In this document: positions 36,334 through 45,880 of the stretch, piece by piece
Numbering within the stretch: the first letter of the stretch is position 1
Layout: each line of letters opens with the position of its first letter
DNA from: Qipengyuania soli
Lineage (GTDB): Bacteria > Pseudomonadota > Alphaproteobacteria > Sphingomonadales > Sphingomonadaceae
DNA: 64,000 nucleotides
Reading direction: 5' to 3'
Assembly: GCF_015529805.1 (NCBI RefSeq)
Contig: NZ_CP064654.1
Location: 1,426,001-1,490,000, forward strand
Notes under the pieces: model-generated
Databases searched by the model: none
The model's input: only the letters and a program-made list of their open reading frames with translations
What the model was told of the DNA's origin: nothing
Translations under genes and position numbers: made by a program

Positions 36334-37992
36334 TTGGCCAAGACACCTGCGAAGAAGAAACCTGCTACCCGCCGCAAGGCGAGCGAGAAGTTCGGCCAGC
36401 GGCGGCTCGAGATCCGCAATGCACGGATCAGGGACATTCCCGGCATCGCGAACCTCGTGCGGCGGGTCTACAACGACATGCCGGCCTACACCCACGGTGA
36501 GGTACGCGGGCAGATCAACAACTTCCGCGAAGGCTGTTTCGTCGCCCTGCTCGACGAGGAAGTCGTCGGCTATTGCGCGACGATGCAGGTGGCCGAGACG
36601 CTGGCCTTTCAAGACCACGACTGGGATGAGATCACCGGCAACGGATTCGGCAGTCGCCACGACCCCACCGGCGACTGGCTCTACGGCTACGAAATGTGCG
36701 TCGATCCCAAGGTACGCGGCGTGCGCATCGGCCGCAGGCTGTACGAGGAACGCCGTGCCCTGGCTGAGGAGAACGACCTTAAGGGCGTGATCTTTGCAGG
36801 CCGGATGCCCAATTACCGCCGGCACAAACGCAAGGTCGACGGCCCACAGGATTACCTCGACCAGGTCGTCGCCGGGAAGATCCATGATCCCGTGTTGCGC
36901 TTCCAGCTGGCCAACGGATTCGAGCCCGAACGCGTGCTCGAAAACTACCTGCCCGAGGACAAGGCATCCGAAGCCAATGCCGTGATGATGGTATGGCGCA
37001 ATCCCTATGTGGAAGCCGACCAGCCGCCCAAGAAGCGCCTGCCCCGCGGAGTGGAGGCAGTTCGCGTGGCGACCTGCCAACTGCAGGCCCGCGCCGTAAA
37101 GGACTACGCGGAATTCCTCTCAACCATCGAATATTTCGTCGATGTCGCAAGCGATTACGAGAGCGACTTCATCCTCTTTCCCGAGCTCTTCACCCTGATG
37201 CTGCTGAGTTACGAGGAAAAGGAACTCTCCCCAGTCGAGGCGATCGAGCGTCTCTCCGAGTACACTCCGCGCCTGAAGCAGGACATCTCCGACATGGCGA
37301 TGCGCTTCAACATCAATATCATCGCGGGGAGCCACCCGACCCGCATGGACGATGGGGACATCCATAATGTCGCTTACGTCTGCCTCCGCGACGGTTCGGT
37401 GCATGAGCAGGAAAAGATCCATCCCACGCCCAACGAGCGATACTGGTGGAACATCAAGGGTGGCGACAAGATCGACGTCATCCAGACCGACTGCGGCCCG
37501 ATTGGCGTGCAGATATGCTATGACAGCGAATTCCCGGAACTCAGTCGCCGCCTGGCGGACGAAGGTGCCCGCATCATATTCGTGCCGTTCTGCACCGACA
37601 GCCGCCAAGGGTATCTGCGTGTGCGCTATTGCGGTCAGGCTCGCGCGATCGAGAACCAGTGCTTCGTCGTCCTCAGCGGCAATGTCGGTAACCTGCCCAA
37701 TGTCGGCAACATGGACATCCAGTATGCCCAGAGCTGCATCCTGACGCCGTGCGATTTTCCCTTCGCCCGCGACGGGATTGCCGCCGAAGCGACCGAGAAC
37801 GTGGAGACGCTCACCATTAGCGACATCAACCTCGCCGACCTCAGCTGGGCTCGTGCGGAGGGTACGGTCCGCAACCTCGCCGACCGTCGCTTTGACCTCT
37901 ACCGCATCGAATGGGACGAGGACGGCAAGCACAGAGGCAAACCGCGCCCGCGTCGCGAGCCCCTTGGACCTACCGGCCCCGGTGGAGGCTAG
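36334..37992 (+). CDS. GNAT acetyltransferase - carbon-nitrogen hydrolase fusion protein
   Basis: Two-domain protein of 552 residues. Residues ~27-225 are a GNAT domain (acetyl-CoA site around CVDPKVRGVRIGRRLYEE). Residues ~235-515 are a nitrilase-superfamily amidohydrolase with the Glu-Lys-Cys triad: Glu in LFPELFTLML, Lys in QEKIHPTPNE and Cys395 in QICYDSEFPE. This fused architecture is known in many bacteria; its substrate is unknown. The start is TTG at 36334 with GAGGGG just upstream. The first ~20 residues are lysine- and arginine-rich. Its stop overlaps the convergent wza-like stop by 4 bp. Confidence 0.9.
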   Translation: MAKTPAKKKPATRRKASEKFGQRRLEIRNARIRDIPGIANLVRRVYNDMPAYTHGEVRGQINNFREGCFVALLDEEVVGYCATMQVAETLAFQDHDWDEITGNGFGSRHDPTGDWLYGYEMCVDPKVRGVRIGRRLYEERRALAEENDLKGVIFAGRMPNYRRHKRKVDGPQDYLDQVVAGKIHDPVLRFQLANGFEPERVLENYLPEDKASEANAVMMVWRNPYVEADQPPKKRLPRGVEAVRVATCQLQARAVKDYAEFLSTIEYFVDVASDYESDFILFPELFTLMLLSYEEKELSPVEAIERLSEYTPRLKQDISDMAMRFNINIIAGSHPTRMDDGDIHNVAYVCLRDGSVHEQEKIHPTPNERYWWNIKGGDKIDVIQTDCGPIGVQICYDSEFPELSRRLADEGARIIFVPFCTDSRQGYLRVRYCGQARAIENQCFVVLSGNVGNLPNVGNMDIQYAQSCILTPCDFPFARDGIAAEATENVETLTISDINLADLSWARAEGTVRNLADRRFDLYRIEWDEDGKHRGKPRPRREPLGPTGPGGG

Positions 37993-39161
37993 AGCGAATT
38001 CCCGATTGCGATGGTCGACAAGGCAGCACTGGAAAGGGTCGTGAGGAACTTCTGCAGGTCGGCACCAGGAGCGCTCGACACGTAGAGAACATCGTCGTCG
38101 CGAATGGCGAATTCCTGCGCGACGAAGAAGCTCGATGCGTCGGACAGGTCGAGGCGGTAAACTACCGGAACCCTGCCCTCGGGATTGCGTCGCCCGGCGT
38201 CCGCCACCTGCGCCGGCAGGACATCGGGATCCTCGAAGCGGAAGACGAAAACGCCGCGAATGTCAGCCCTGTCATCGCGCAGTCCGCCAATCCGACCGAG
38301 CGCCTGGGCGAGCGTCAGGCCCGAGCCTTCGAATGGCACCTCGGCATTCTTGGCAACCGCACCGAGGGCAATGAAGCTGTACGGCTGGTGGATCACCGTC
38401 AGCACGTCGTTCGCGCGAAGCGGCACGTTCTGCGCGGGGTCGAGGATGACCGCATCGAGCGGCATGGTCGCGGCGGTCGCTCCTCGCGTCAGGCGTACGG
38501 TGGTCTTGTCGACATCTTCCGTGGGACCCCCGGCAGCGGCCAGTACGTCGAGAAGACGTTCGCCGCTGGCGGTAAGGGGAACGCGCCTCGTGCTCGCAAC
38601 CTTCCCGAGCACCGTCACATTGTTGGCCTGGTTCCCCAGCATACGTACCAGAACCTGGGGATCATGCGCCCTACCCCTCAGCCGCCGCGCGATTTCAAGC
38701 TGGACGTCTTCGGGAGACCGTCCTGCGACTGCCACCTTGCCCACAAAAGGCACGGCGATATTGCCCTGCTCATCGACTGGCTGTTCGGGGATGGTCGAGC
38801 TTTGCGATGCCATCGCCCCGTTTGCGCCTCCGGGCACGACGCTACCGAAGAGCACCGCAGGCGGTGCCTCCCAGATCGTGACGCCTACGATGTCTCCGCT
38901 TTCGATCAGCGGAGTGATGCGCGGATCGCCCGCAAACACCTGCGCGAAGCTCGTAGCGCGACGATGCTCCGTCAGGCGATCGGCTGCAGCCACGTCGAGA
39001 TCGACAACGGCGATATCCGCATTGGCGTAACTCGTCCCCTCAAGCTTGCGGACCGCCCCTGTGCCAGGTCCCGCAGCACCGAATGCGGAGCAACCGGCGG
39101 TCGTGATCGCGAGCAGCGAAAGTGCGACGGCTCCGGAAATGTTTGAGGATTTACGTAGCAT
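37989..39161 (-). CDS. capsule polysaccharide export lipoprotein, Wza/KpsD-like
   Basis: Outer-membrane export protein of 390 residues. The lipoprotein signal ends at ITTAGC. The Poly_export domain (IESGDIVGVTIWE, NIAVPFVGKVAVAGRSPEDV) and two SLBB-like units (VTVLGKVASTRRVPL; FIALGAVAKNAEVPF) follow. It is the terminal gene of the ABC-type capsule operon and should form the outer-membrane channel for the polymer passed on by the KpsE/M/T-like proteins. Start ATG 39161 overlaps the upstream stop (TGATG); GTG 39164 is an alternative. The stop codon shares CTAG with the convergent gene. Confidence 0.92.
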   Translation of the reverse strand: MLRKSSNISGAVALSLLAITTAGCSAFGAAGPGTGAVRKLEGTSYANADIAVVDLDVAAADRLTEHRRATSFAQVFAGDPRITPLIESGDIVGVTIWEAPPAVLFGSVVPGGANGAMASQSSTIPEQPVDEQGNIAVPFVGKVAVAGRSPEDVQLEIARRLRGRAHDPQVLVRMLGNQANNVTVLGKVASTRRVPLTASGERLLDVLAAAGGPTEDVDKTTVRLTRGATAATMPLDAVILDPAQNVPLRANDVLTVIHQPYSFIALGAVAKNAEVPFEGSGLTLAQALGRIGGLRDDRADIRGVFVFRFEDPDVLPAQVADAGRRNPEGRVPVVYRLDLSDASSFFVAQEFAIRDDDVLYVSSAPGADLQKFLTTLSSAALSTIAIGNSL

Positions 39162-40516
39162 CACAGGAACCTCGAATAGACCGCCTGAAGGCGATCGCGA
39201 TAATTTGCCGGACTATACTCGGCTGCCTGAACCATACCTCGCCGGGCGAGATCTTCGCGCAGGCCTCCATCCGCATCGATCGCCCTGATCGCGGCAGTCA
39301 AAGCCTGCGGATCATAGGGATCGACGGTCATGGCGGCATCCCCGACAACTTCGGGCAGCGATGACGTGTTCGAACAGATCACCGGGGTTCCCAGCAGCAT
39401 GGCTTCAAGCGCTGGCAGGCCAAACCCCTCGTACAGCGATGGGAAAAGCGCCGCCTTTGCACCGCGTATCAGGCTAACCAGAAGGCTGAAGGGCACGTAG
39501 TCGAGCCGGATAATGTGCTTGCGCGCGCCCCTCCGCCGTTCCGGACCTGTGATGCCGCGGATTTCGGCCATGCTGCCGTTGTCCCAGATTTCTACGCGGC
39601 CCTCGTTGAGGAGAGCAAGTTCCCGCTCGGCCTTCCATGCCTGCGCGCCGATAATGACCAGCGGCGTTTCCACTTGGCTGGCGAGGTAGGATTCGATCAT
39701 GCGACCGATATTCTTCTTCGGCTCCAGCGAGCCCCAGAACAGGAAATAGCCCTTGTGGGGGAAGCCGGTCACGCCTTCGACCTCCCTGGCAACCTGCTCT
39801 TCGGGTTTGTCGCGATATTTCGCGGGAATCTGGACAGACTGGTAAGTGTTAGTGATCTTCTCCTCGGGAATACCGACCAGCTCGACAAGGTCGCGCTTGG
39901 AGTTCTCCGAGACGGTAACGATGTGGTCCGCGCGACGACCGAGCAGGCGCATGAGCTTCAGGTAACGGCGCTTGTTATCGAGAGTCGTGTAGGGAAGTTT
40001 CAGCGGCACTAGATCGTGCATCGTGTAAATGTTCGGTCGCCCCTTGATCGCAACCGGTAGCGGATAGGTCCAGTGCGCAAGGTCGGGTTGTTCGGGCATG
40101 CGGATGTTGACCGGACGCTGCCACATCCAGAACGCGCCCTGAGCATTCTTGAACACTTCGTTCGAATTGTAGATCGCGTCGAAATAGGGAAGGCGCGAAG
40201 CAAAGGTTCGTGAAACGACCTTGCCGGTAATCGGAACCTGCTTGGCCGAGTAGCTCAGGGGGCCGCGTATCGCCTGCTTTGCTCTTTCGAAAATTTCGAG
40301 GAAGCGCGGTTGTTCGACCGGTCCGTCGAAGAAGGCGATCTCATGCAGGAGTTCATCGCGATTGTAGGAGCCACGGTTGCCATAAAGCACCGATACCTTG
40401 TGGCCGAGTTCGTGGATCTCGTAGCTCAGATTGCGCGCGTAGGTCGCGACGCCCGTGCCCTTCTCGAGCCCGAGGTTGTAGCCGTCTATGAGGATGTTTT
40501 TCTGGTTTGAAGTCAT
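39161..40516 (-). CDS. glycosyltransferase family 4 in capsule operon
   Basis: GT-B enzyme of 451 residues. [20 protein letters not shown] (acceptor domain start), [51 protein letters not shown] and [18 protein letters not shown] (E-x7-E) are GT4 hallmarks; mannosyltransferases such as WbdB/MtfB share this layout, but the donor is not certain. It overlaps the wza-like gene by 1 nt and starts 3 nt after the ABC ATPase gene ends, so all are cotranscribed. Confidence 0.9.
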   Translation of the reverse strand: MTSNQKNILIDGYNLGLEKGTGVATYARNLSYEIHELGHKVSVLYGNRGSYNRDELLHEIAFFDGPVEQPRFLEIFERAKQAIRGPLSYSAKQVPITGKVVSRTFASRLPYFDAIYNSNEVFKNAQGAFWMWQRPVNIRMPEQPDLAHWTYPLPVAIKGRPNIYTMHDLVPLKLPYTTLDNKRRYLKLMRLLGRRADHIVTVSENSKRDLVELVGIPEEKITNTYQSVQIPAKYRDKPEEQVAREVEGVTGFPHKGYFLFWGSLEPKKNIGRMIESYLASQVETPLVIIGAQAWKAERELALLNEGRVEIWDNGSMAEIRGITGPERRRGARKHIIRLDYVPFSLLVSLIRGAKAALFPSLYEGFGLPALEAMLLGTPVICSNTSSLPEVVGDAAMTVDPYDPQALTAAIRAIDADGGLREDLARRGMVQAAEYSPANYRDRLQAVYSRFL

Positions 40517-40519
40517 TGT

Positions 40520-41959
40520 CTAGTTGGAGCGCGAAGGCGCCATCATTTTGTCGTTGGAGTGGGCCAGCTCTGGATAGCGGCGGGACATCGCCTCATTGGT
40601 GAGAGGCCAGCGCTCGAAGGCGCCTAGCCGAAACAGGTCCGCCGGCAGGTCATCACCGTCCTCCAGCGAACTGCGGTCCAAGATGGAGCGCCCATCTCCC
40701 AGCAGGCAAATCGCTCGTTCCAGCAATGGCTCGAACTGCGCATCGCGCTTGTTGTGTACGGCTGAGAAGGAAATGCCCGAGACAAGGTTTGCGGCCACTT
40801 CGTCGAGCGTGCCATCTTCTCGCATCGAACTCCTCACCACCTCTGCTTCGGGTTTGTGATCGCCCGTGAACAGCCACGAAAGCAATTCGATGTCGGGCCG
40901 TGCGGGCGGCTGAATGACCGCAGGACCAAGCTGCGGGACGCGCAAAGTCCCCTCGCCCCCTTGAAAGTCCTGTCGAACCATCACGAACTGCGCATGCTCG
41001 TCGACGTCGGACAAGGGTTCACCCAGAGCGACAGCGGTGCGGTAGGCAATCTCCGCCTCACCGAAGTTGCCCTGTTCTTTTTCCATATGGCCTAGCTGGG
41101 ACCAGTAACTGCGCTGGTAGGGATACAGTGCCAGGGCCTTGCCATACTGATCCGCCGCGCGCGGCCAGTCCCTTTCGTCGCGCGCCCAATCCCCCTGCTG
41201 CACGAGGGCACGAAACCGCTCGTCGGTCAGCGCAGCATGCTGTGACGAGGCAATCATCAATGCGCGACTGGTGAAGTCGACCGGTACCGGCTGCGAGTGC
41301 GTTTCCGCCCCGATCAATTCCTTGTAGGTCTCGTATGCCTCCTCGAATTCCTCGAACAGCGAAAGCTTGGCGTCATGAAGGATTGCCCAGCGATTGCAGT
41401 GTTCGCGAACGTATCCGGCATCGTGGGAAATGATGATCATGGCGCGGTCGCCCCGAACATCGAACAGCTCGCGGTTGCAGCGATCGTGGAACCGCGCATC
41501 ACCTACCGCACCGATTTCGTCGATCAGGAAACAGTCGAACTCGATGATCATCGAAATGGCGAAAGCCAGGCGCGCACGCATGCCCGAAGAATAACTGCGC
41601 ACCGGCTCCCGCAAATAGGGGCCGAGTTCGGCGAATTCCTCGACGAAGGCGAGATTGCGCTCGAAGTCCTGGTTGTAGATCGAGGTGATGAAGCGGATGT
41701 TGTCGATGCCGGTCAATTGAGGCTGGAACGCGCCGCCAAAGGCGAGTGGCCATGACACCGACATGTCCCGCACGATCGATCCGGACGTCGGTTTCTCAGC
41801 TCCGCTGACCAGCCGGATCAAGGTCGACTTGCCGGCACCATTGCGGCCCAGGATGCCCAGTCTTTCACCAGGCGCTAGATCGAAGTCGATCCCGTCCAGA
41901 ACCACCTTGTTGCCAAAGCGTGTGGGATAGGACTTGTGAAGATTGCGGACCGAAATCAT
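40520..41959 (-). CDS. kpsT: capsule ABC transporter ATPase (KpsT-like) with C-terminal TPR extension
   Basis: Protein of 479 residues, about twice the size of KpsT. Residues 1-~220 are the ATPase: Walker A GRNGAGKS (39-46), signature YSSGM (123-127), Walker B FDCFLIDE (141-148), an ISHD H-loop. Residues ~255-320 contain TPR-like helices (WPRAADQYGKALALYPYQ; NFGEAEIAYRTAVALGEP), and the last ~150 residues are unrecognised. In Wzt, C-terminal extensions bind the capped polymer end, so this one may recognise the substrate or a partner. It overlaps the permease gene by 4 bp (ATGA). Confidence 0.92.
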   Translation of the reverse strand: MISVRNLHKSYPTRFGNKVVLDGIDFDLAPGERLGILGRNGAGKSTLIRLVSGAEKPTSGSIVRDMSVSWPLAFGGAFQPQLTGIDNIRFITSIYNQDFERNLAFVEEFAELGPYLREPVRSYSSGMRARLAFAISMIIEFDCFLIDEIGAVGDARFHDRCNRELFDVRGDRAMIIISHDAGYVREHCNRWAILHDAKLSLFEEFEEAYETYKELIGAETHSQPVPVDFTSRALMIASSQHAALTDERFRALVQQGDWARDERDWPRAADQYGKALALYPYQRSYWSQLGHMEKEQGNFGEAEIAYRTAVALGEPLSDVDEHAQFVMVRQDFQGGEGTLRVPQLGPAVIQPPARPDIELLSWLFTGDHKPEAEVVRSSMREDGTLDEVAANLVSGISFSAVHNKRDAQFEPLLERAICLLGDGRSILDRSSLEDGDDLPADLFRLGAFERWPLTNEAMSRRYPELAHSNDKMMAPSRSN

Positions 41960-42759
41960 TCCGGCACCACACGCCGCGCGACCCAGCGCACCATCAATAG
42001 TCCGGCAACCGAAAGCAAAAGGTTGAAGACTAGCAGGTAGCCAACGTCAAAGTGGGCGCGCGCCTGTGATCCGAACCACCCTTCGCGGACCATTTCGACA
42101 CCATGCACCGTGGGTATCCAGAGGACGACCTTCTGAGCAGCAAGCGGCAGTGCATCGACAAGGAATGCCGCTCCGGAGAGCGGGAACAGCAAGTAGGATG
42201 CAGGGTGCCACAACTTGTCGACCAGCTCGCTCCGGTGCGACATGGCACCGAGGAAAATTGCGAGCGCACAGCCGAACCATGCCAGCAGAAGCCACCCGGC
42301 CGCTACACCCAGAAAGTCTTCCGGAGGCGCAAGTATGCCGAACGCCATGAAGACGATAGCGAGCACAGCGAACGAGATGGTCGCTCCACCGAATTCAAGT
42401 AGCAGGCGCGCCGTGTAGATGTCCAGAACCTTGATGTTGCGGTGGTACATCAAGGAAAGATTGGCCCACAGCGCTCCGATGCAGCGACCCGGCATGTTGC
42501 GCCACAAGAGGACACTGGAATAGCCGGTCAGGGCGAATGCGACGATCGGGAGATCGCTTCCGTGCACCGACTTTGTTGCAGTCCAGAGGGCAGTGACCCC
42601 CAGAGTGAACAGCATCGGTTCGACGAACAGCCAAAGGAAGCCGATATTGTGCCTGCCGTATCGGGTCAGCATTTCGCGCACCAGCAATGCACCGACCACG
42701 CGCCCGTTGATTTGCAGGCTCTGGCGCAGGGGAACTGGTGCGGGCGGGCTTGTCGCCAT
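41956..42759 (-). CDS. kpsM: capsule ABC transporter permease (KpsM-like)
   Basis: ABC-2 type membrane subunit of 267 residues with six hydrophobic helices and the N-terminal LLVREMLTRYGRHNIGFLW segment that marks polysaccharide exporters of the KpsM/RfbA group. It forms the inner-membrane channel with the ATPase encoded next. The start overlaps the KpsE-like stop (TGATG) and the stop overlaps the ATPase start (ATGA). Confidence 0.94.
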   Translation of the reverse strand: MATSPPAPVPLRQSLQINGRVVGALLVREMLTRYGRHNIGFLWLFVEPMLFTLGVTALWTATKSVHGSDLPIVAFALTGYSSVLLWRNMPGRCIGALWANLSLMYHRNIKVLDIYTARLLLEFGGATISFAVLAIVFMAFGILAPPEDFLGVAAGWLLLAWFGCALAIFLGAMSHRSELVDKLWHPASYLLFPLSGAAFLVDALPLAAQKVVLWIPTVHGVEMVREGWFGSQARAHFDVGYLLVFNLLLSVAGLLMVRWVARRVVPE

Positions 42760-43853
42760 CAGTCGCGATGCTCCCTGATGCCGACAATCAGCATGGACAG
42801 CACACCCCAGGCGAGGATCCCGAAGACAAACGTAGCGAAGATGTTGCGGATGCGGCGCGGAAAGATCGCGTAGTCTGGCAGCGACGGGTTCGAAATCCGC
42901 TCGACATAGGCTCGCTTGCGCCGCGCATCGGCTTGCGCATCCTGTTGCGAGGCGAGCGCGATCGCGAGCTGTTGTTCGGCAAATTTAGACGTGAGAGTGA
43001 GTTCCTGGAATCGCGCCGCACTTGATGAGAGCGAGCGCGCACCACCCGCGATCTGCTTGGTCTGCCGCGCAATTTCTCGCTCCAGTTCCGCAACCTGTGT
43101 CCTGAGGAATGGGATCTGCGACGCCTGCGGCGTATAGGTCCGCATCTGCAACAGCTGGGTCCGTGTCGCGATCAGCTGCTCCTGCAATTGGGAGATCGTC
43201 TGCAGGCCGACCTTGGCCTGCAATTCCGGATCGATGATGCCTTGCTGGTCGCGGAAGCGCGCCAGGGCGAGCGATGCACTGCGAGCCTTCTCTCGCGCTT
43301 CGCTGACTTCATTTTCGGAGAACCGGACTGCATCTGATTGCGCCCGCCTGGACAGGTCGTTCACAAGCTTTTCAGAAGCTTGCAGCAGCTTCTCGTTTAT
43401 CTGCTGCGCATCCTTCGCGTCAAAGGCCTCAACGCGAAGTCGCAGGACAGGCACGCTATCGCCTTCCTCGATCGACACCTTGTCGGAGTAGTATTCGTAG
43501 AGCTGTTCGAAGCTGCTCCCATTGAGCCCCCCGAACCGGTCGATGAAGAAAATCGCGGGGGAACTGTATGCGTTGCGGACGAGGCCCTGGCGGTCGACCT
43601 CCGCAAGTGCCGCACGCGAGCCGAGATACTCCCTGACCGCATTGTTTTCTTCCGTGGCCCCGGCGAGGCTGCCAGAGCTCAGGATTGCACCCAGTGGCGA
43701 TACGTCGGGCTTGCTGGGACTACGGACGAGAAAGCGGGATTCGGAAACATAGACATCCTCGGCCAGCAGGCCGAAGTAGATCGAAGCCAGCAATGTCGGC
43801 AGTGCCACTACCGCCAGGAACAGCGGATTGATGGACTTCATCCTGTTCAGCAC
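42759..43853 (-). CDS. kpsE: capsule export inner-membrane protein, KpsE-like (PCP-3)
   Basis: Protein of 364 residues of the polysaccharide co-polymerase group that links the ABC transporter to the outer-membrane channel. A first helix (~10-30, LFLAVVALPTLLASIYFGLL) and a last helix (~335-358) flank a long coiled-coil periplasmic domain (~150-310, rich in E, Q, A and R). VSESRFLVRSPSKPD after the first helix is typical of KpsE/BexC/CtrB. The start is GTG at 43853 with GGGAAG upstream, overlapping the GT stop by 7 bp; ATG 43841 is an alternative. Confidence 0.93.
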   Translation of the reverse strand: MLNRMKSINPLFLAVVALPTLLASIYFGLLAEDVYVSESRFLVRSPSKPDVSPLGAILSSGSLAGATEENNAVREYLGSRAALAEVDRQGLVRNAYSSPAIFFIDRFGGLNGSSFEQLYEYYSDKVSIEEGDSVPVLRLRVEAFDAKDAQQINEKLLQASEKLVNDLSRRAQSDAVRFSENEVSEAREKARSASLALARFRDQQGIIDPELQAKVGLQTISQLQEQLIATRTQLLQMRTYTPQASQIPFLRTQVAELEREIARQTKQIAGGARSLSSSAARFQELTLTSKFAEQQLAIALASQQDAQADARRKRAYVERISNPSLPDYAIFPRRIRNIFATFVFGILAWGVLSMLIVGIREHRD

Positions 43854-45085
43854 TGCACTTCCCGTCCCTGTTCCCCTGACCTGCGGTCACTTGTGTAGAT
43901 GCCATATTCCCGCCTGGCGCAAGGTTCGGCCCTTGCCGCGGATGCCAGCCATCCTTCGACAGAGGCAAAGTGATCTGCCCAGGTCGGAGATGTGAAGTTA
44001 CCCACGCAGGCAAGTTGACGCTCGCGTTCGATGCCTTCACCGCAGAAGTCGACGATCGCCTGTTCCCACGCAATCGCGTTTGCCGGGTCGATTAAGGTCG
44101 GAATGCCTTGCCCGATTTCGATGAAACTGGGCAAGTCGCTGGCGATGACCGGAACGCCCTGTTGCAGCGCCTCGACCAGCGGAAGTCCGAAACCTTCGGC
44201 GAGTGACGGCAACAGCACCGCGCGGGAAGACGACACCAGATGAGCAACTTCCGCATCTCCCAGCCCGCTGCGGACCTCTACGAAGCGTGCAATATCGGCA
44301 TCCCGCATCAAGCGGTTTCGTACCGCGTGACCACCCAGTCCCCAGCTTCCCACGATAACCAATTTTGGCGTGCCATCGCCAAGTCGCCGAACAAGGCGCG
44401 ACCAGACATCCAGCAGCAGCATGTAGTTCTTGCGCTTCTCTACCGTGCCGATCGAAACGAAAACCGGCCCCGTCGCCTGTGTCTGGCGGAAAGTGACCGG
44501 CTTCCCCTCGGCTGCAAGCGGGGCAACCAGCGTTGCCACCAACCTCGACCCCGTCTTGCGGGCAAACAGCGTCAGTTCCTGCGCGGTAGTATGCGAATTG
44601 ACCACGATCCCTTCGGCACCTGAGAGTGCACGCATCACCCTGCCCCGATGTCTCGCAGTCTTGTGGGGCGTGGTTACTTCAGGACTGCTGATGGGGATGA
44701 GGTCATGCAGGAAATAGGTCGGACGCAATCTGTGACGGCGGACCCAGCGCCAGTGCGCGGCCAAATCGAAGTCCGTGTGACTTACATTGAGGTATCTGGC
44801 ACCGGCGAAGTCCGCGGCCGGGGCGGTGCCAATGGGCAATCGGCCCATCAGGCGCATGACCACTTTGCGAAACTCGGGACGGGACTGGTCGAGGGCACCA
44901 AGCAGACGTTCCGAATTGCCAGCATCCAGGACGAAGGGCCTGCCGCGTACCTGCAGCACGGCCAGAGACTTTGCGGCGAAATGCTTGGCATAGGCATCCG
45001 CTACGCGATCAAGTCCGCTCGGGGTCTTGCCTCGCCAGCGACGGCTGACCGCACGAGTCACATCGAGAAGGATCCGATCGCTCAC
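43847..45085 (-). CDS. glycosyltransferase family 4 in capsule operon
   Basis: GT-B enzyme of 412 residues. ILLDVTRAVSRRWRGKTPSG at the start (an R/T-rich acceptor loop), FLHDLIPISSPE, VVNSHTTAQEL, FVSIGTVEKRKNYMLLLDVW and PSLAEGFGLPLVEALQQG are visible. The GTG at 45085 overlaps the stop of the nucleotidyltransferase gene (GTGA), and the longer open frame is therefore rejected. With the GT4 genes at 39161 and 47295 it may build the capsule backbone or its linker. Confidence 0.9.
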   Translation of the reverse strand: MSDRILLDVTRAVSRRWRGKTPSGLDRVADAYAKHFAAKSLAVLQVRGRPFVLDAGNSERLLGALDQSRPEFRKVVMRLMGRLPIGTAPAADFAGARYLNVSHTDFDLAAHWRWVRRHRLRPTYFLHDLIPISSPEVTTPHKTARHRGRVMRALSGAEGIVVNSHTTAQELTLFARKTGSRLVATLVAPLAAEGKPVTFRQTQATGPVFVSIGTVEKRKNYMLLLDVWSRLVRRLGDGTPKLVIVGSWGLGGHAVRNRLMRDADIARFVEVRSGLGDAEVAHLVSSSRAVLLPSLAEGFGLPLVEALQQGVPVIASDLPSFIEIGQGIPTLIDPANAIAWEQAIVDFCGEGIERERQLACVGNFTSPTWADHFASVEGWLASAARAEPCARREYGIYTSDRRSGEQGREVQC

Positions 45086-45846
45086 GCCGGCACCGATCCC
45101 TGAAATTCGTCCGATGCGAACAGTTCCGGGCATTGTTCCGTCACTTGCTGCCTTGCAAGTTCGAGGTCACGCGCATCATCGACATCGATCCACCATGCGC
45201 CGTCAATATCGGTCGTCCATGCACGACCATCGTCGGCAAGACGCTGCATTCCTTCGGAGAGCGAGCCGGCCTTGCCGCCGGCAATGGCCGACGCGATTGC
45301 CGCCAGCAGCGCAGGGGTGGCCAGGAATGCACCGCAGTCCACCGCATCATATCGTGTGATCGACTTCCCGATTTTGCGTATCCGCCCGTCGTCGCCCGTC
45401 TCGACCCAAGTAGCATCGTCGGGATCCACGAGCGGGGAATCCACTCGCCGATCAATGGCGAGTACGACGCCGTGGTCTGGTACGCCTCGATCCACCAAGG
45501 CCTGGAGAACTTGGCGGGAAAACAAATGGTCGGCCATCACCAGCAAGAATTCGCCGGAGAACCCGGCCGCACCGGCCAGCACCGAATGACCATTGGGTAG
45601 ATTGTAGTCCTGCACCCTCCGGGCTTCGACCAAGATGCCGGCCAGTTCTGCGATCGACGGGAGCGCGGCTTCGATCTCGTCCGCAAGATAGCCTGTCGCT
45701 ACCACCACCCGGGTAACGCCGACCGATGCAAGCTGACGGACCGCAATCTCCAGCAACGAAAGGCTGTGCAGCCGGGTCAGCGGCTTGCACGGCTCCACCT
45801 CACGCAGGCGACTGCCGAAACCGGCAGCAAGTATCAGGGCGTCCAT
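45082..45846 (-). CDS. sugar/polyol-phosphate nucleotidyltransferase, inositol-1-phosphate cytidylyltransferase-like
   Basis: GT-A-fold NTP transferase of 254 residues. Signature LILAAGFGSRLREVEPCKP (4-22), VMADH with the metal aspartate D106, and the IDGAWWIDVDDARDLE end. From memory of the family, segments NGHSVLAGA, FLLVMADHLFSRQ, IRKIGKSITRYDAVDCGAF and WWIDVDDARD line up with the cytidylyltransferase half of archaeal IPCT/DIPPS, which makes CDP-inositol from CTP and inositol-1-phosphate. The gene for inositol-3-phosphate synthase sits 34 bp upstream in the same operon, which supports that substrate. A MobA-like or choline/glycerol cytidylyltransferase is the alternative. Confidence 0.82.
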   Translation of the reverse strand: MDALILAAGFGSRLREVEPCKPLTRLHSLSLLEIAVRQLASVGVTRVVVATGYLADEIEAALPSIAELAGILVEARRVQDYNLPNGHSVLAGAAGFSGEFLLVMADHLFSRQVLQALVDRGVPDHGVVLAIDRRVDSPLVDPDDATWVETGDDGRIRKIGKSITRYDAVDCGAFLATPALLAAIASAIAGGKAGSLSEGMQRLADDGRAWTTDIDGAWWIDVDDARDLELARQQVTEQCPELFASDEFQGSVPA

Positions 45847-45880
45847 CGGTAACTTCCCGCCGGCAGTTCGGACTAGGCGA

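Noticed and set aside
34889-36346. 485-residue minus-strand open frame across icd
   Set aside because: Shadow of icd; composition is that of reversed codons and no domain is recognisable.
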